NCBI RefSeq assembly: GCF_902491285.1
Contig: NZ_CABUHK010000056.1
Coordinates: forward strand, 1-37,734
Reading direction: 5' to 3'
Length of the DNA stretch: 37,734 nt
Origin: an uncultured Bacteroides sp.
Lineage (GTDB): Bacteria > Bacteroidota > Bacteroidia > Bacteroidales > Bacteroidaceae
Below are positions 17,345-25,958 of the stretch, piece after piece (within the stretch, counting starts at the first letter, position 1; each line of letters starts with the position of its first letter). The notes below the pieces were generated by a model. It had not been told where the DNA came from and did not search any database. It saw only the letters and a program-made list of their open reading frames with translations. The position numbers and the translations under genes were made by a program.

Positions 17345-18652
17345 TTAGTCAATTGTAAGTTCTACTACATAGTCAATATCTTTCGGCACATCGGCAAACT
17401 CCAGCAAAACACCTGCTTTCGTTTTAGTAAAGCGAACCGGAGACTGGTCTTTGAACAACACCGCTTTCTTCACTTTCTTATCTGTCAAAGGCAGGAACAA
17501 CGCTTTATCTTCCAGATTGAGGATATGCACATAAAGTTTATTACCTTTCTGCGTCGTCACTCCCCAGTCGTGCGGAGCAACCGCACCGCTACGTGTTCCG
17601 TAGATAGTTTCGCCATACTGCTTCATCCACTCTCCCATTTCCGCCAAACGTTCTACTGCCACCGCTGGAAGCTCCCCATCGGGCTGAGGGCCGATATTCA
17701 TCAAAAGATTGGCATCCTTACCGGCTGCCTTCACCAAGTAATGAATCAGTGTTTTCGTAGACTTATAGTTCTGGTCGGTAATCTTATATCCCCACATACC
17801 GTTCATCGTTTCGCAAGTCTCCAACGGCAGATGGCTTACATCCTGTCCGGAAAGTCCCGCTGAATTTTCACCGGGCAGGTCACGTTCGAAAATCTGAATA
17901 TCTTCCCCCGCAAAAGGCACCTGATGATGATTATTGCCGACAAGGCATCCGGGTTGGAGTTTATGAATCAATGCGTATTGTTCAGGCAACTCCCAGTCGA
18001 AATTTTTGTTCCTGTCCTGATCCCACCATCCATCAAACCAAATAGCGCCTATCGGACCGTAGTTTGTCAACAGTTCCGTCAATTGATTATTCATGAATTG
18101 ATAATAGCTTTTCCAATCTCCTTTCGGATTCGGGCGTCCCGTTCCCCGTCCTGTACGTCCCCAGGGATAATCTTCGCGCATCCAGTCGAGATGTGAATAG
18201 TAGAAATGAAGCTTGATTCCATGCTTCGCACAAGCGGCTGCCAGTTCCTTCACGATGTCGCGCTTGAAAGGAGTCGCTTTCACTACATTATAATCCGAAT
18301 ATTTGGTATCGAACATGGAAAATCCCTCGTGATGGCGGGTAGTGAAACAGATATATTTCGCTCCCGAAGCCTTGATAACCTCCACCCATTTGTCCGCATC
18401 AAACTTGGAAGGATAGAAGCCGCCTGCCAGTTTGGCATATTCCTTATAATTCAGATTATTGTTTGTCATAGTCCACTCACCGGTAGCGAGCATGGCATAC
18501 AATCCCCAATGAAGGAAAATACCAAACTTATTGTCCTGAAATTCCTGACGTGCTTTCAGATTCTCTTCGGTGGGTTGGTAAGAAGAGGACTGTGCAAATG
18601 CACTAACGCCCATTGCGAGCAATAAAAGAAAAGTAATAAAACGTGTTTTCAT
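17345..18652 (-). CDS. Alpha-L-fucosidase, GH29
   Basis: This glycoside hydrolase removes alpha-linked L-fucose from host glycans such as mucin O-glycans. It is 435 aa with a signal peptide (MKTRFITFLLLLAMGVSAFAQ), so it is exported, probably periplasmic. The catalytic barrel shows FGIFLHWGLYA (His48), TRHHEGFSMFD (105-115) and AIWFDGWWDQDR, with Asp207 as the presumed nucleophile. The general acid is poorly conserved in GH29 and cannot be placed safely. Unlike many Bacteroides glycosidases it is not beside a SusC/SusD pair. It lies 105 bp downstream of purA but is separated from it by a terminator hairpin. Confidence 0.95.
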   Translation of the reverse strand: MKTRFITFLLLLAMGVSAFAQSSSYQPTEENLKARQEFQDNKFGIFLHWGLYAMLATGEWTMTNNNLNYKEYAKLAGGFYPSKFDADKWVEVIKASGAKYICFTTRHHEGFSMFDTKYSDYNVVKATPFKRDIVKELAAACAKHGIKLHFYYSHLDWMREDYPWGRTGRGTGRPNPKGDWKSYYQFMNNQLTELLTNYGPIGAIWFDGWWDQDRNKNFDWELPEQYALIHKLQPGCLVGNNHHQVPFAGEDIQIFERDLPGENSAGLSGQDVSHLPLETCETMNGMWGYKITDQNYKSTKTLIHYLVKAAGKDANLLMNIGPQPDGELPAVAVERLAEMGEWMKQYGETIYGTRSGAVAPHDWGVTTQKGNKLYVHILNLEDKALFLPLTDKKVKKAVLFKDQSPVRFTKTKAGVLLEFADVPKDIDYVVELTID

Positions 18653-18706
18653 ACGCGCGATTATTTATGTGTATTAAAAAATAGATAACAAAAGGTCTGA
18701 ACAAGA

Positions 18707-18734
18707 AAGGCGGAGATAAAAAAAACTCCGCCTT
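18707..18734 (-). terminator. Hairpin terminator after purA
   Basis: A 9-bp GC-rich stem, AAGGCGGAG (18707-18715) with CTCCGCCTT (18726-18734), has a 10-nt A/T loop. On the minus strand the following T-run is short (TCTTG), so some read-through into the fucosidase gene is possible. Confidence 0.7.
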
Positions 18735-18757
18735 CCCTCTATATAATTTCCAGATTG

Positions 18758-20029
18758 TTATTCTTCAGTATAACGTTCGATAGTCTGTGCCCTGTCCGGT
18801 CCAACAGATACAATCTTGATTTCCACACCAAGCTGTTCTTCCAAGAAAGTCAGATAAGCGTTGAATTCTTCCGGAAATTCATCTTCGCTCTGCATCTTTG
18901 TCATATCAGTCTGCCAGCCCGGAAGTTCCGCATATACAGGTTCCACGCCGTCAGTGATATCGTACGGGAAGTAATCAATTTCCTCGCCATCCAGTTTGTA
19001 AGCCACACAAGCTTTGATTGTATCGAAAGTATCGAGCACATCGCTCTTCATCATAATCAATTTGGTTACGCCGTTTATCATAACGGAATACTTCAACGCT
19101 ACCAGGTCAATCCATCCGCAACGACGTTTACGTCCTGTCACCGAACCGAACTCATGTCCCAATGTACACATCTTGTCACCGGTTTCGTCAAACAATTCTG
19201 TCGGGAACGGTCCTGCACCTACACGCGTACAATAAGCCTTGAAGATACCATACACTTCTCCGATACGGTTGGGAGCCACTCCCAGTCCGGTACAAGCACC
19301 TGCGCAAACAGTATTGGAAGAAGTCACAAACGGATACGAACCGAAATCAATATCGAGCATAGTACCCTGAGCACCCTCACAAAGAACGCTCTTGCCATCC
19401 TTCAACAGGTTATTCACTTCATGTTCGCTGTCTACGAAATGGAATTGCTTCAGATATTCGATGCCTTCCAACCATGCCTTTTCCAGTTCCGTCAGGTCAT
19501 ACTCATAGTTCAGACTCTTCAAGATTTGTTCGTGGCGTGCTTTTGCAGCAGCATATTTCTGTTCGAAGTTGTGAAGGATATCACCTACACGGACACCATT
19601 ACGGCTAACTTTATCCGTATAAGTAGGGCCGATCCCCTTACCGGTAGTTCCTACTTTTGCGTCCCCCTTGGCAGCTTCGTAAGCAGCATCGAGGATGCGG
19701 TGTGTAGGAAGAATAAGATGAGCTTTCTTTGAAATGTGCAAACGTTCTTTCAACGGATGGCCTGATGCTTCAAGCGCCTCGGCCTCTGCTTTGAACAGTG
19801 CCGGGTCAAGTACCACACCGTTACCGATGATGTTTACCTTGTTTCCCTGAAAAATACCGGAAGGAATAGAACGAAGCACATACTTCTGTCCCTCGAACTC
19901 AAGTGTATGACCGGCATTCGGGCCGCCCTGGAAACGGGCAACCACATCGTACTTAGGTGTTAAAACGTCGACTACTTTTCCTTTACCTTCGTCGCCCCAT
20001 TGTAATCCTAAAAGAACATCTACTTTCAT
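18758..20029 (-). CDS. purA: Adenylosuccinate synthetase
   Basis: PurA joins IMP and aspartate with GTP, the first committed step to AMP. It is 423 aa. The N-terminal GTP-binding loop LGLQWGDEGKGKVVD (8-22), the IMP-site segment GGPNAGHTLEF (about 35-45), GTTGKGIGPTYTDK and the C-terminal GRKRRCGWIDLVAL are all conserved. Its ATG lies two bases after the stop codon of the fur-family gene, so the two are almost certainly co-transcribed and translationally coupled. Confidence 0.98.
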   Translation of the reverse strand: MKVDVLLGLQWGDEGKGKVVDVLTPKYDVVARFQGGPNAGHTLEFEGQKYVLRSIPSGIFQGNKVNIIGNGVVLDPALFKAEAEALEASGHPLKERLHISKKAHLILPTHRILDAAYEAAKGDAKVGTTGKGIGPTYTDKVSRNGVRVGDILHNFEQKYAAAKARHEQILKSLNYEYDLTELEKAWLEGIEYLKQFHFVDSEHEVNNLLKDGKSVLCEGAQGTMLDIDFGSYPFVTSSNTVCAGACTGLGVAPNRIGEVYGIFKAYCTRVGAGPFPTELFDETGDKMCTLGHEFGSVTGRKRRCGWIDLVALKYSVMINGVTKLIMMKSDVLDTFDTIKACVAYKLDGEEIDYFPYDITDGVEPVYAELPGWQTDMTKMQSEDEFPEEFNAYLTFLEEQLGVEIKIVSVGPDRAQTIERYTEE

Positions 20030-20031
20030 CT

Positions 20032-20517
20032 TTATTTTTTATTGTTGTTATTAACTTTCTTCTTTTTGTTAGCTCTGTCGCACTTGCTGCATATTCCATA
20101 TATATATAAGGAATAATGCGAAAGTTGAAAACGGCTTAATTTCGTATTTTCAATGGCATGCTGCAAATCCTCGTTCTGAAACTCGGTCACTTTACCGCAT
20201 TGCGTACATATCTGGTGATGATGTGTCTCGCGGTTATATGATTTTTCGTATTGGGAGGAAGTTCCGAATTGGTGCTTAATGACCAGCCGTGCATTGATAA
20301 GAAGAATAATGGTATTGTAGAGGGTTGCCCGGCTTACCCGGAAATTCTCCTGGTCCATCATCCGCGAATAGAGCATATCGATATCGAAATGACCGTCGAT
20401 AGAATAGATAGTATCGAGTATGGCGTAGCGCTCAGGAGTCTTACGATGCCCGTTCGCTGTGAGATATTCCGTGAATATCTGCCTTACTGTATCTTTCACG
20501 TTTTGAGTTTCCATCAT
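20032..20517 (-). CDS. Fur-family transcriptional regulator
   Basis: This is a ferric-uptake/peroxide/zinc-responsive type repressor. It is 161 aa with an N-terminal winged helix (about residues 10-85: TPERYAILDTIY...HFDIDMLYSRM...VSRATLYNTIILL) and a C-terminal metal-binding dimerisation domain (HHHQICTQCGKVTEF, then GICSKCDRA). Two CxxC pairs (104/107, 143/146) form a structural zinc site. The sequence does not say which metal or signal it senses. The C-terminus is low-complexity Lys/Asn (KKKKVNNNNKK). Those A-rich codons abut the purA start and may aid its translation. The promoter contains a perfect palindrome that could be its own operator. Confidence 0.93.
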   Translation of the reverse strand: MMETQNVKDTVRQIFTEYLTANGHRKTPERYAILDTIYSIDGHFDIDMLYSRMMDQENFRVSRATLYNTIILLINARLVIKHQFGTSSQYEKSYNRETHHHQICTQCGKVTEFQNEDLQHAIENTKLSRFQLSHYSLYIYGICSKCDRANKKKKVNNNNKK

Positions 20518-20536
20518 CAGCCAAAATTAGCGCGAA

Positions 20537-20567
20537 CAAAGTTAAGCCTTTTTTGCGGAACGCAAAA
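20537..20567 (-). promoter_or_regulatory. fur-purA promoter with palindromic operator candidate
   Basis: On the minus strand TAACTTTG (plus 20537-20544) is an exact -7 box 19 nt before the fur-family start. A perfect 7-3-7 palindrome, TTTTGCG-GAA-CGCAAAA (20551-20567), fills the spacer and includes the TTTTG that would serve as the -33 element (18-nt spacing). The palindrome does not resemble the classical Fur box. It could also be a weak terminator for the gene upstream. Confidence 0.55.
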
Positions 20568-20594
20568 GGATTTCTTTGATATTTATCAGAGTAG

Positions 20595-21254
20595 TCATTC
20601 TGTCTCCGCTTTCACCATATTATAAAGCATCCGCTCACCTTCTACTGAGGAATCAGCCATTCCTTCCACCAGACGGCATATCTGGAAAGCGTGCTCTTCA
20701 CTATGCTGCATATATTTCCGGATCACCAGCAAAGCCGCATTCCTCACATGATAACTCTCGGAATGGACGTTGCACATAGCCTGGTCGAGCAGTTCGCCGG
20801 AAGCCCGTTCGGTCATATCCCCTTTCTTCATCAGCAGCCGGGCAGCAGTCAGGAAACCACAGGTCTGCACATACTCGCGCTCATCGGCAATCCAGTGAAA
20901 AGACTTGGCGGGAGCATACGGCAGATTCTGGAACAGGTTCATACAAGTCAGCTCCGCGATTTCGATATTCCGGATGTCTTCCACCCAAATATCAGCAATC
21001 TCGGGATAGAAAGTCTCAATCGGTTGAAGCATGGCTGCCAGAATCTTACATTCCCGAATCTCCTCTTTCCACAAGGCTTGCGCCAGATCGTGATTCTTTT
21101 CGTAGCCTTCGGCAATCATTTTGATACGGGGCAGTTCCACTCCGAAATTGAGTTTGTACACCAGCCCTTTTTCACGCATACTTTGGGACACAGCCCCGTT
21201 CATTGAGAGACGGAGCTGTGTTTTGATATCTTTAAGTTGTTCTTTAATATCCAT
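20595..21254 (-). CDS. AlkD-like DNA alkylation repair / HEAT-repeat protein
   Basis: This 219-aa, all-helical protein resembles the AlkD family of HEAT-like DNA glycosylases that excise alkylated purines. Supporting segments are YEKNHDLAQALWKEEIRECKILAAML (about residues 51-76) and the helix pairs around FQNLPYAPAKSFHWI and SYHVRNAALLVIRKYM. There is no signal peptide, so it is cytoplasmic. The match is by overall pattern, not by a catalytic residue I can point to; a related non-enzymatic HEAT protein is possible. It starts 7 bp after the dipeptidyl peptidase III gene and is probably co-transcribed with it. Confidence 0.7.
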   Translation of the reverse strand: MDIKEQLKDIKTQLRLSMNGAVSQSMREKGLVYKLNFGVELPRIKMIAEGYEKNHDLAQALWKEEIRECKILAAMLQPIETFYPEIADIWVEDIRNIEIAELTCMNLFQNLPYAPAKSFHWIADEREYVQTCGFLTAARLLMKKGDMTERASGELLDQAMCNVHSESYHVRNAALLVIRKYMQHSEEHAFQICRLVEGMADSSVEGERMLYNMVKAETE

Positions 21255-21261
21255 TTTCAGA

Positions 21262-23310
21262 TTAGTTGTTTACTGAAGGAAGCGGAGAATAATCCTTGCT
21301 GTAACGCAGCATTTGTTCCACATACCCTTCATCATAAGCCACCGTGACATCGGTAATGTTTCCATTCTCGTCTGTCACCAATTCATATTTCGGATTTACG
21401 AAACCTTTATATGGAGCCAGATTCAGTTTCTTATAACGCTCCAATATTTCAGCATGCAAAGCCGGGTCTACCTTTACAGCGTAATTTTCTACTAAGGAGC
21501 GGGCTGCTTCGAAGTCGCCTGTCGACTTGATACGCTGAATTTCGGCGAGCAATTCACCGAACAGCTCACGTACTTTCTCATAGTCATTGATAACGACATA
21601 TGTCTTTCCGTCTTTCTTCACCAGCTCCACTACCTTGTCGGCTGCCCCCTTCTCGAATACCCAACGGGCGATTAACTGGCGGTTACGCATATGAGCTTCT
21701 TCCACCGTATTTCCCGGTTCGATACGTACCAACTGTGTCATCAGACCGTTCATCAGATACGTATAATACTGAGCCTTGTAAGCTTCGGGAGAAGAGAGAA
21801 GCTTCAGTTCCACCAGTTTCGGGTCAGCCACGTAATACAAACCGAACAAGTCGGCACGCGCTTCTTCAATCGTAGAGCCGTAAGCCTTCAGTGCGTCAGG
21901 GTCTACCCCTGGAAGCAGCTTGCCGGAACCGTGTCCCAGACATTCGTGCAAGTCTGTGTGCAGTTCATCCGTCAGGTCGGCATAAATATCAATCAATTGT
22001 CTTTCCGTATCGCTGTAAACAAACTCTTCATTGAATCCGTTTCCGTGAGCCGCCTTGTTATAGGCATCCGTGATATTGCCGATAGTCACCGACTTGGAAC
22101 CGTGATGTGCACGAATCCAGTTGGCGTTCGGCAGGTTGATGCCGATAGCAGTTGCCGGATAAAGATCCCCTGCAAGGATAGCGGCAGTGATAACTTTTGC
22201 CGATACACCTTTCACTTCGTCTTTCTTGAAAGCCTTGTCCACCGGCGAATGATCCTCGAACCACTGCGCGTTGCTGCTGATAATCTCCGTGCGGTGTGTA
22301 GACTCCATATCCTTGAAGTTCACCAATGATTCCCAGCTAGCCTTCATTCCCAGCGGGTCACCATAGCTTTCCGTGAATCCGTTCACAAAGTCGATTCGCG
22401 AATCCAAATCTTTCACCCAAAGGATGGCATATTCGTCGAAATCTTTCAGGCTGCCGGTTTCATAGAACTGAATCAGCTTGGAGATAACCGCTTTCTGTGC
22501 GTCGTTCTCCGCTACCCCTTCGGCTTTCTTCAACCAATAAACGATTTTCTCAATAGCCTGCGTATAGAGTCCGCCTACCTTCCATACTTTTTCCTGCAAC
22601 TTACCGTTCTCTTTCACCAAACGGCTGTTCAGACCATACGAAACCGGAGTTTCATCTTTCGGATCTTTCATCGCATTATAGAAATCTTCCGCTTCTTTCT
22701 GCGTCACTCCGTCATAATAGTTACAAGCGGAAGTCAGTACAAGATCCTCGCCATCCGCCTGGTTCACCCGCTTCGGCATGACAGCCGGATCGAAGATGAC
22801 CGGGAAGAGCTCATCGCAAAGCTGTTCGGCAGTTTGTCCTTCCGCCAACGGAAGCAGTGTGACGTCAAGCCCGAGTACAGCCTGCTTCAAGAAATCCTGT
22901 GAGAATCCGGGTACAAATTTCTCCGTACCATAATGATGATGAATACCATTGGAGAACCATACTCTCTTCAAGTACACTTCCATATTCTTGAAATCAGGAG
23001 TCGTTTTATCCCCCTGGTAATTCGTATATACTGCTTCGAGCATCCGGCGGATTCTCAAATTATACTTCCCATTCTGGTCAAACAGAATATCCCTTCCTTC
23101 GAGAGCGGCCTCTGTCAGATAATAAATCAGTTCTTTCTGTTTCAGCGTCAGCTCCTCAAATCCGGGGACTTTATAACGCAAAATCTGTAAGTCTGCAAAT
23201 TGTTCCACTGTATAATCAAATTTATCTGCCTCGGCAGTTGTTGTTTTGGCTCCACCGCACGATGTCAGAATCGTGGCAGCCACAGCCATTGAAATAAGAT
23301 GTTTATTCAT
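21262..23310 (-). CDS. Dipeptidyl peptidase III lipoprotein, M49
   Basis: This zinc exopeptidase removes dipeptides from the N-terminus of oligopeptides. It is 682 aa. The M49 motif HEXXXH is HECLGH at 455-460 and the second zinc-ligand motif is EEARAD at 482-487, equivalent to EECRAE in eukaryotic enzymes. The N-terminus MNKHLISMAVAATILTSC is an SPII lipoprotein signal with Cys18, placing it in the cell envelope. Eukaryotic relatives are cytosolic, but lipidated forms are common in Bacteroidota. Its start lies just after the AraC-gene terminator hairpin and no separate promoter is obvious, so it may depend on read-through. Confidence 0.93.
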   Translation of the reverse strand: MNKHLISMAVAATILTSCGGAKTTTAEADKFDYTVEQFADLQILRYKVPGFEELTLKQKELIYYLTEAALEGRDILFDQNGKYNLRIRRMLEAVYTNYQGDKTTPDFKNMEVYLKRVWFSNGIHHHYGTEKFVPGFSQDFLKQAVLGLDVTLLPLAEGQTAEQLCDELFPVIFDPAVMPKRVNQADGEDLVLTSACNYYDGVTQKEAEDFYNAMKDPKDETPVSYGLNSRLVKENGKLQEKVWKVGGLYTQAIEKIVYWLKKAEGVAENDAQKAVISKLIQFYETGSLKDFDEYAILWVKDLDSRIDFVNGFTESYGDPLGMKASWESLVNFKDMESTHRTEIISSNAQWFEDHSPVDKAFKKDEVKGVSAKVITAAILAGDLYPATAIGINLPNANWIRAHHGSKSVTIGNITDAYNKAAHGNGFNEEFVYSDTERQLIDIYADLTDELHTDLHECLGHGSGKLLPGVDPDALKAYGSTIEEARADLFGLYYVADPKLVELKLLSSPEAYKAQYYTYLMNGLMTQLVRIEPGNTVEEAHMRNRQLIARWVFEKGAADKVVELVKKDGKTYVVINDYEKVRELFGELLAEIQRIKSTGDFEAARSLVENYAVKVDPALHAEILERYKKLNLAPYKGFVNPKYELVTDENGNITDVTVAYDEGYVEQMLRYSKDYSPLPSVNN

Positions 23311-23336
23311 AATGCTAGTGTTGATTAATTAAATAA

Positions 23337-23383
23337 GAAAAGGAATTATCTCCAAAATTTTTCATTTAGAGGTAATTCCTTTC
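23337..23383 (-). terminator. Hairpin between the AraC-type regulator and DPP III
   Basis: GAAAAGGAATTATCTC (23337-23352) pairs, with one bulge, with GAGGTAATTCCTTTC (23369-23383). On the minus strand the stem ends in CCTTTTCTTATTT, a plausible T-run. It lies 21 bp past the regulator stop and 27 bp before the DPP III start, so it may act as a partial terminator or attenuator. Confidence 0.65.
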
Positions 23384-23404
23384 AATCAAATTCGGAATGC
23401 GCAA

Positions 23405-23869
23405 TTACTTTTTGTTTTCCAAATGTTTTTTGCGGTATCCGTTAGGAGTCTCACCTACGTTCTTGTAAAATGCAGCGTAAAAAGATTGACGATTTGCAAA
23501 GCCAACCATAGCGCTAATCTCTTCCACATTTTTGTCTGCATAACGCTTGTCAGTCAATAAATGCAAAGCATCTTTTACTCTGTATTCATTCAACAGACAA
23601 GAATAGTTCATGCCGAAACGTGAGTTTACTACTGCAGAAAGGTAACGAGTGTTCGTTTTAAGCTCTTTCGCCAAGTCTTTCGCTGAATAGTCAGGATCCT
23701 TGTACTTCTTCTGTACAACGATAATATTCAGAATCTTGTCATACAACTCGTCTGCCAATTCCGGTCTGATTAATGACCTGTATGCAGCCTTTTTTTCTTT
23801 CTTTTCCCTCAAATTGTAGGGACGTTTTTTCGGAGTTTCTTCCGTTTTTTTGTTCTCTAAATCACTCAT
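23405..23869 (-). CDS. Short AraC-type DNA-binding regulator
   Basis: This 154-aa protein consists almost only of an AraC/XylS DNA-binding domain (about residues 45-150). The first helix-turn-helix lies around YSAKDLAKELKTNTRYLSAVVNSRFG. The second is in VEEISAMVGFANRQSFYAAFYKNVGETPNGYRKKH, matching the family pattern (I..A...GF...S.F...FK...G.TP..YR). The N-terminal 40 residues are highly charged (KKTEETPKKRPYNLREKKEKK), with no ligand or sensor domain. It may need a partner or respond only to abundance. Targets are unknown; the nearest downstream genes are DPP III and the AlkD-like gene. Confidence 0.9.
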   Translation of the reverse strand: MSDLENKKTEETPKKRPYNLREKKEKKAAYRSLIRPELADELYDKILNIIVVQKKYKDPDYSAKDLAKELKTNTRYLSAVVNSRFGMNYSCLLNEYRVKDALHLLTDKRYADKNVEEISAMVGFANRQSFYAAFYKNVGETPNGYRKKHLENKK

Positions 23870-24108
23870 TGAATTAACTGGTTAGGGTTTGTTCATTTGT
23901 TAATAATTGCATATTTGCAACGTTACATGTTACAAATGTCTTACTTTTTTTTTAAACACACAATTATTTTGTGCATTTTTTTTCTAATAAAACAATCAAA
24001 AACCTTGAAAAAGAGGGAATAAGCCCGAATAATAAGAAACTTTAACCTTTTTATATTTCATCTCGGAAACAGAAATCTACACACTGCGGGAATTGTCAAA
24101 GAAAAACG

Positions 24109-24116
24109 TACCTTTG
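24109..24116 (+). promoter_or_regulatory. -7 box of recQ
   Basis: TACCTTTG matches TAnnTTTG exactly, 23 nt before the recQ ATG at 24140. The 270-bp region upstream (23870-24139) is AT-rich, with long T-runs and a small CACAA-N5-TTGTG palindrome, and contains no gene. Confidence 0.6.
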
Positions 24117-24139
24117 CAGCCAGTTAAAAACAAGCGTCC

Positions 24140-25948
24140 ATGAGAGAAACTCTAAAAAAGCACTTCGGATACGACAGTTTCCGTCCCCTGCAAGAAGATA
24201 TAATACGCCACATCCTCGATAAAAAGGATGCATTAGTGCTAATGCCTACCGGTGGGGGAAAATCTATCTGTTACCAACTCCCCGCCTTGCTCAGTGAAGG
24301 TACTGCCGTTGTAGTATCCCCGTTGATTTCATTAATGAAAGACCAGGTAGAGGCATTGCTGGCAAACGGAGTTGCCGCCGGAGCGCTGAACAGCAGCAAT
24401 GATGAAACTGAAAACGCCAACCTGCGCCGTGCCTGCATTGAGGGACGATTAAAGCTACTTTACATTTCACCTGAAAAACTGTTGGCGGAAAAAGACTATT
24501 TATTGCGAGATATGCATATTTCTCTGTTCGCTATTGATGAAGCCCACTGTATTTCGCAATGGGGACACGACTTTCGCCCGGAATACACTCAAATGGGAGT
24601 ACTCCACCGGCAATTTCCGCAAGTGCCGATTGTTGCTTTGACTGCCACCGCAGATAAAATCACCCGCGGAGATATTATTCGCCAACTGCATCTTATCGAA
24701 CCTCGCACCTTCATATCCTCTTTCGACCGCCCCAATATCAGCCTGACGGTAAAGCGCGGGTTCCAGGCAAAGGAAAAGAATAAAGCCATCCTTGAGTTTA
24801 TTCACCGCCACGAGGGAGCAAGCGGAATCATTTACTGTATGAGCCGTAACAAGACGGAGACAGTAGCTCAGATGTTGCAGAAGCAGGGTATCCGTTGCGG
24901 AGTTTATCACGCCGGATTGTCCACTCAACAAAGAGACGAGACGCAGGATGATTTTATCAATGACCGGATTCAGGTGGTATGTGCCACGATTGCTTTCGGA
25001 ATGGGTATCGACAAGTCGAATGTCCGTTGGGTAATGCACTATAACCTGCCTAAAAGTATAGAAAGTTTTTATCAGGAGATAGGACGCGCCGGACGTGACG
25101 GTCTGCCGAGTGACACTGTCTTGTTTTATTCACTGGGAGATTTAATATTGCTGACCAAGTTTGCCACAGAGAGCAGCCAGCAAAACATCAATCTTGAAAA
25201 GCTGCAACGTATGCAGCAGTATGCGGAAGCGGACATTTGCCGGAGAAGAATCCTGCTAAGTTATTTCGGAGAAACAACTACCGAAGACTGCGGCAATTGC
25301 GATGTTTGTAAAAATCCCCCTCAACGGTTTGACGGCACAGTCATCGTGCAAAAAGCGTTAAGTGCCATCGCACGTGCGGAACAGCAAATCAGTACAGGTG
25401 TATTGATTGATATTCTTCGTGGAAACTACTCCGCGGAAGTGACCGGAAAAGGATACCAGGAACTTAAGACTTTTGGTGCCGGGCGCGACATTCCACCTCG
25501 TGACTGGCAGGATTATCTGCTCCAAATGCTCCAACTCGGCTATTTCGAGATTGCTTATAATGAGAATAACCATCTCAAGATAACGTCAAGCGGAAGTGAT
25601 ATCCTTTTCGGAAGGGCTCAAGCTACATTGGCAGTTATCCACCATGAGGAAACAGCTACCCGAAAAGGAAAAAAGAAAAAAGTGGTTATCGCCAAAGAGC
25701 TTCCTTTCGGTGCGGCAGGCGGCGAAAGCGAAGATTTGTTCGAAGCATTGCGCGGATTGAGAAAACAGCTTGCCGACCAGGAAGGCCTGCCCGCCTATAT
25801 TGTATTGTCGGACAAGGTCTTGCATCTGCTCAGTATTTCACGTCCTACCACTATTGAAGAGTTCGGAGAAATCAGCGGTATCGGGGAATATAAAAAGAGG
25901 AAATACGGAAAAGATTTCGTCAAGCTGATTAAGCAGTTCGTGGAATAA
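24140..25948 (+). CDS. recQ: ATP-dependent DNA helicase RecQ
   Basis: RecQ is a 3'-to-5' superfamily 2 helicase for recombination and repair of stalled forks. It is 602 aa, the usual bacterial length. Visible are motif 0 (YDSFRPLQEDII), Walker A (PTGGGKS, 36-42), DEAH box (IDEAHC), motif VI region (QEIGRAGRDG), the RecQ zinc cluster (CRRRILLSYFGE...CGNCDVC), a winged helix and a C-terminal HRDC domain (about residues 525-600, LRKQLADQEGLPAYIVLSDKVL). It ends 10 bp from the convergent TPR gene, with no room for a separate terminator. Confidence 0.97.
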   Translation: MRETLKKHFGYDSFRPLQEDIIRHILDKKDALVLMPTGGGKSICYQLPALLSEGTAVVVSPLISLMKDQVEALLANGVAAGALNSSNDETENANLRRACIEGRLKLLYISPEKLLAEKDYLLRDMHISLFAIDEAHCISQWGHDFRPEYTQMGVLHRQFPQVPIVALTATADKITRGDIIRQLHLIEPRTFISSFDRPNISLTVKRGFQAKEKNKAILEFIHRHEGASGIIYCMSRNKTETVAQMLQKQGIRCGVYHAGLSTQQRDETQDDFINDRIQVVCATIAFGMGIDKSNVRWVMHYNLPKSIESFYQEIGRAGRDGLPSDTVLFYSLGDLILLTKFATESSQQNINLEKLQRMQQYAEADICRRRILLSYFGETTTEDCGNCDVCKNPPQRFDGTVIVQKALSAIARAEQQISTGVLIDILRGNYSAEVTGKGYQELKTFGAGRDIPPRDWQDYLLQMLQLGYFEIAYNENNHLKITSSGSDILFGRAQATLAVIHHEETATRKGKKKKVVIAKELPFGAAGGESEDLFEALRGLRKQLADQEGLPAYIVLSDKVLHLLSISRPTTIEEFGEISGIGEYKKRKYGKDFVKLIKQFVE

Positions 25949-25958
25949 AAGAATAACA

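Noticed and set aside
17345..18652. GH29 fucosidase as part of a polysaccharide utilisation locus
   Set aside because: No SusC/SusD pair, sulfatase, further glycosidase or hybrid sensor lies nearby. It sits between housekeeping genes.
18755..19732. 325-codon plus-strand open frame opposite purA
   Set aside because: It is antisense to the entire second half of purA, whose motifs are intact. The product is Phe/Cys/His-rich without a recognisable domain.
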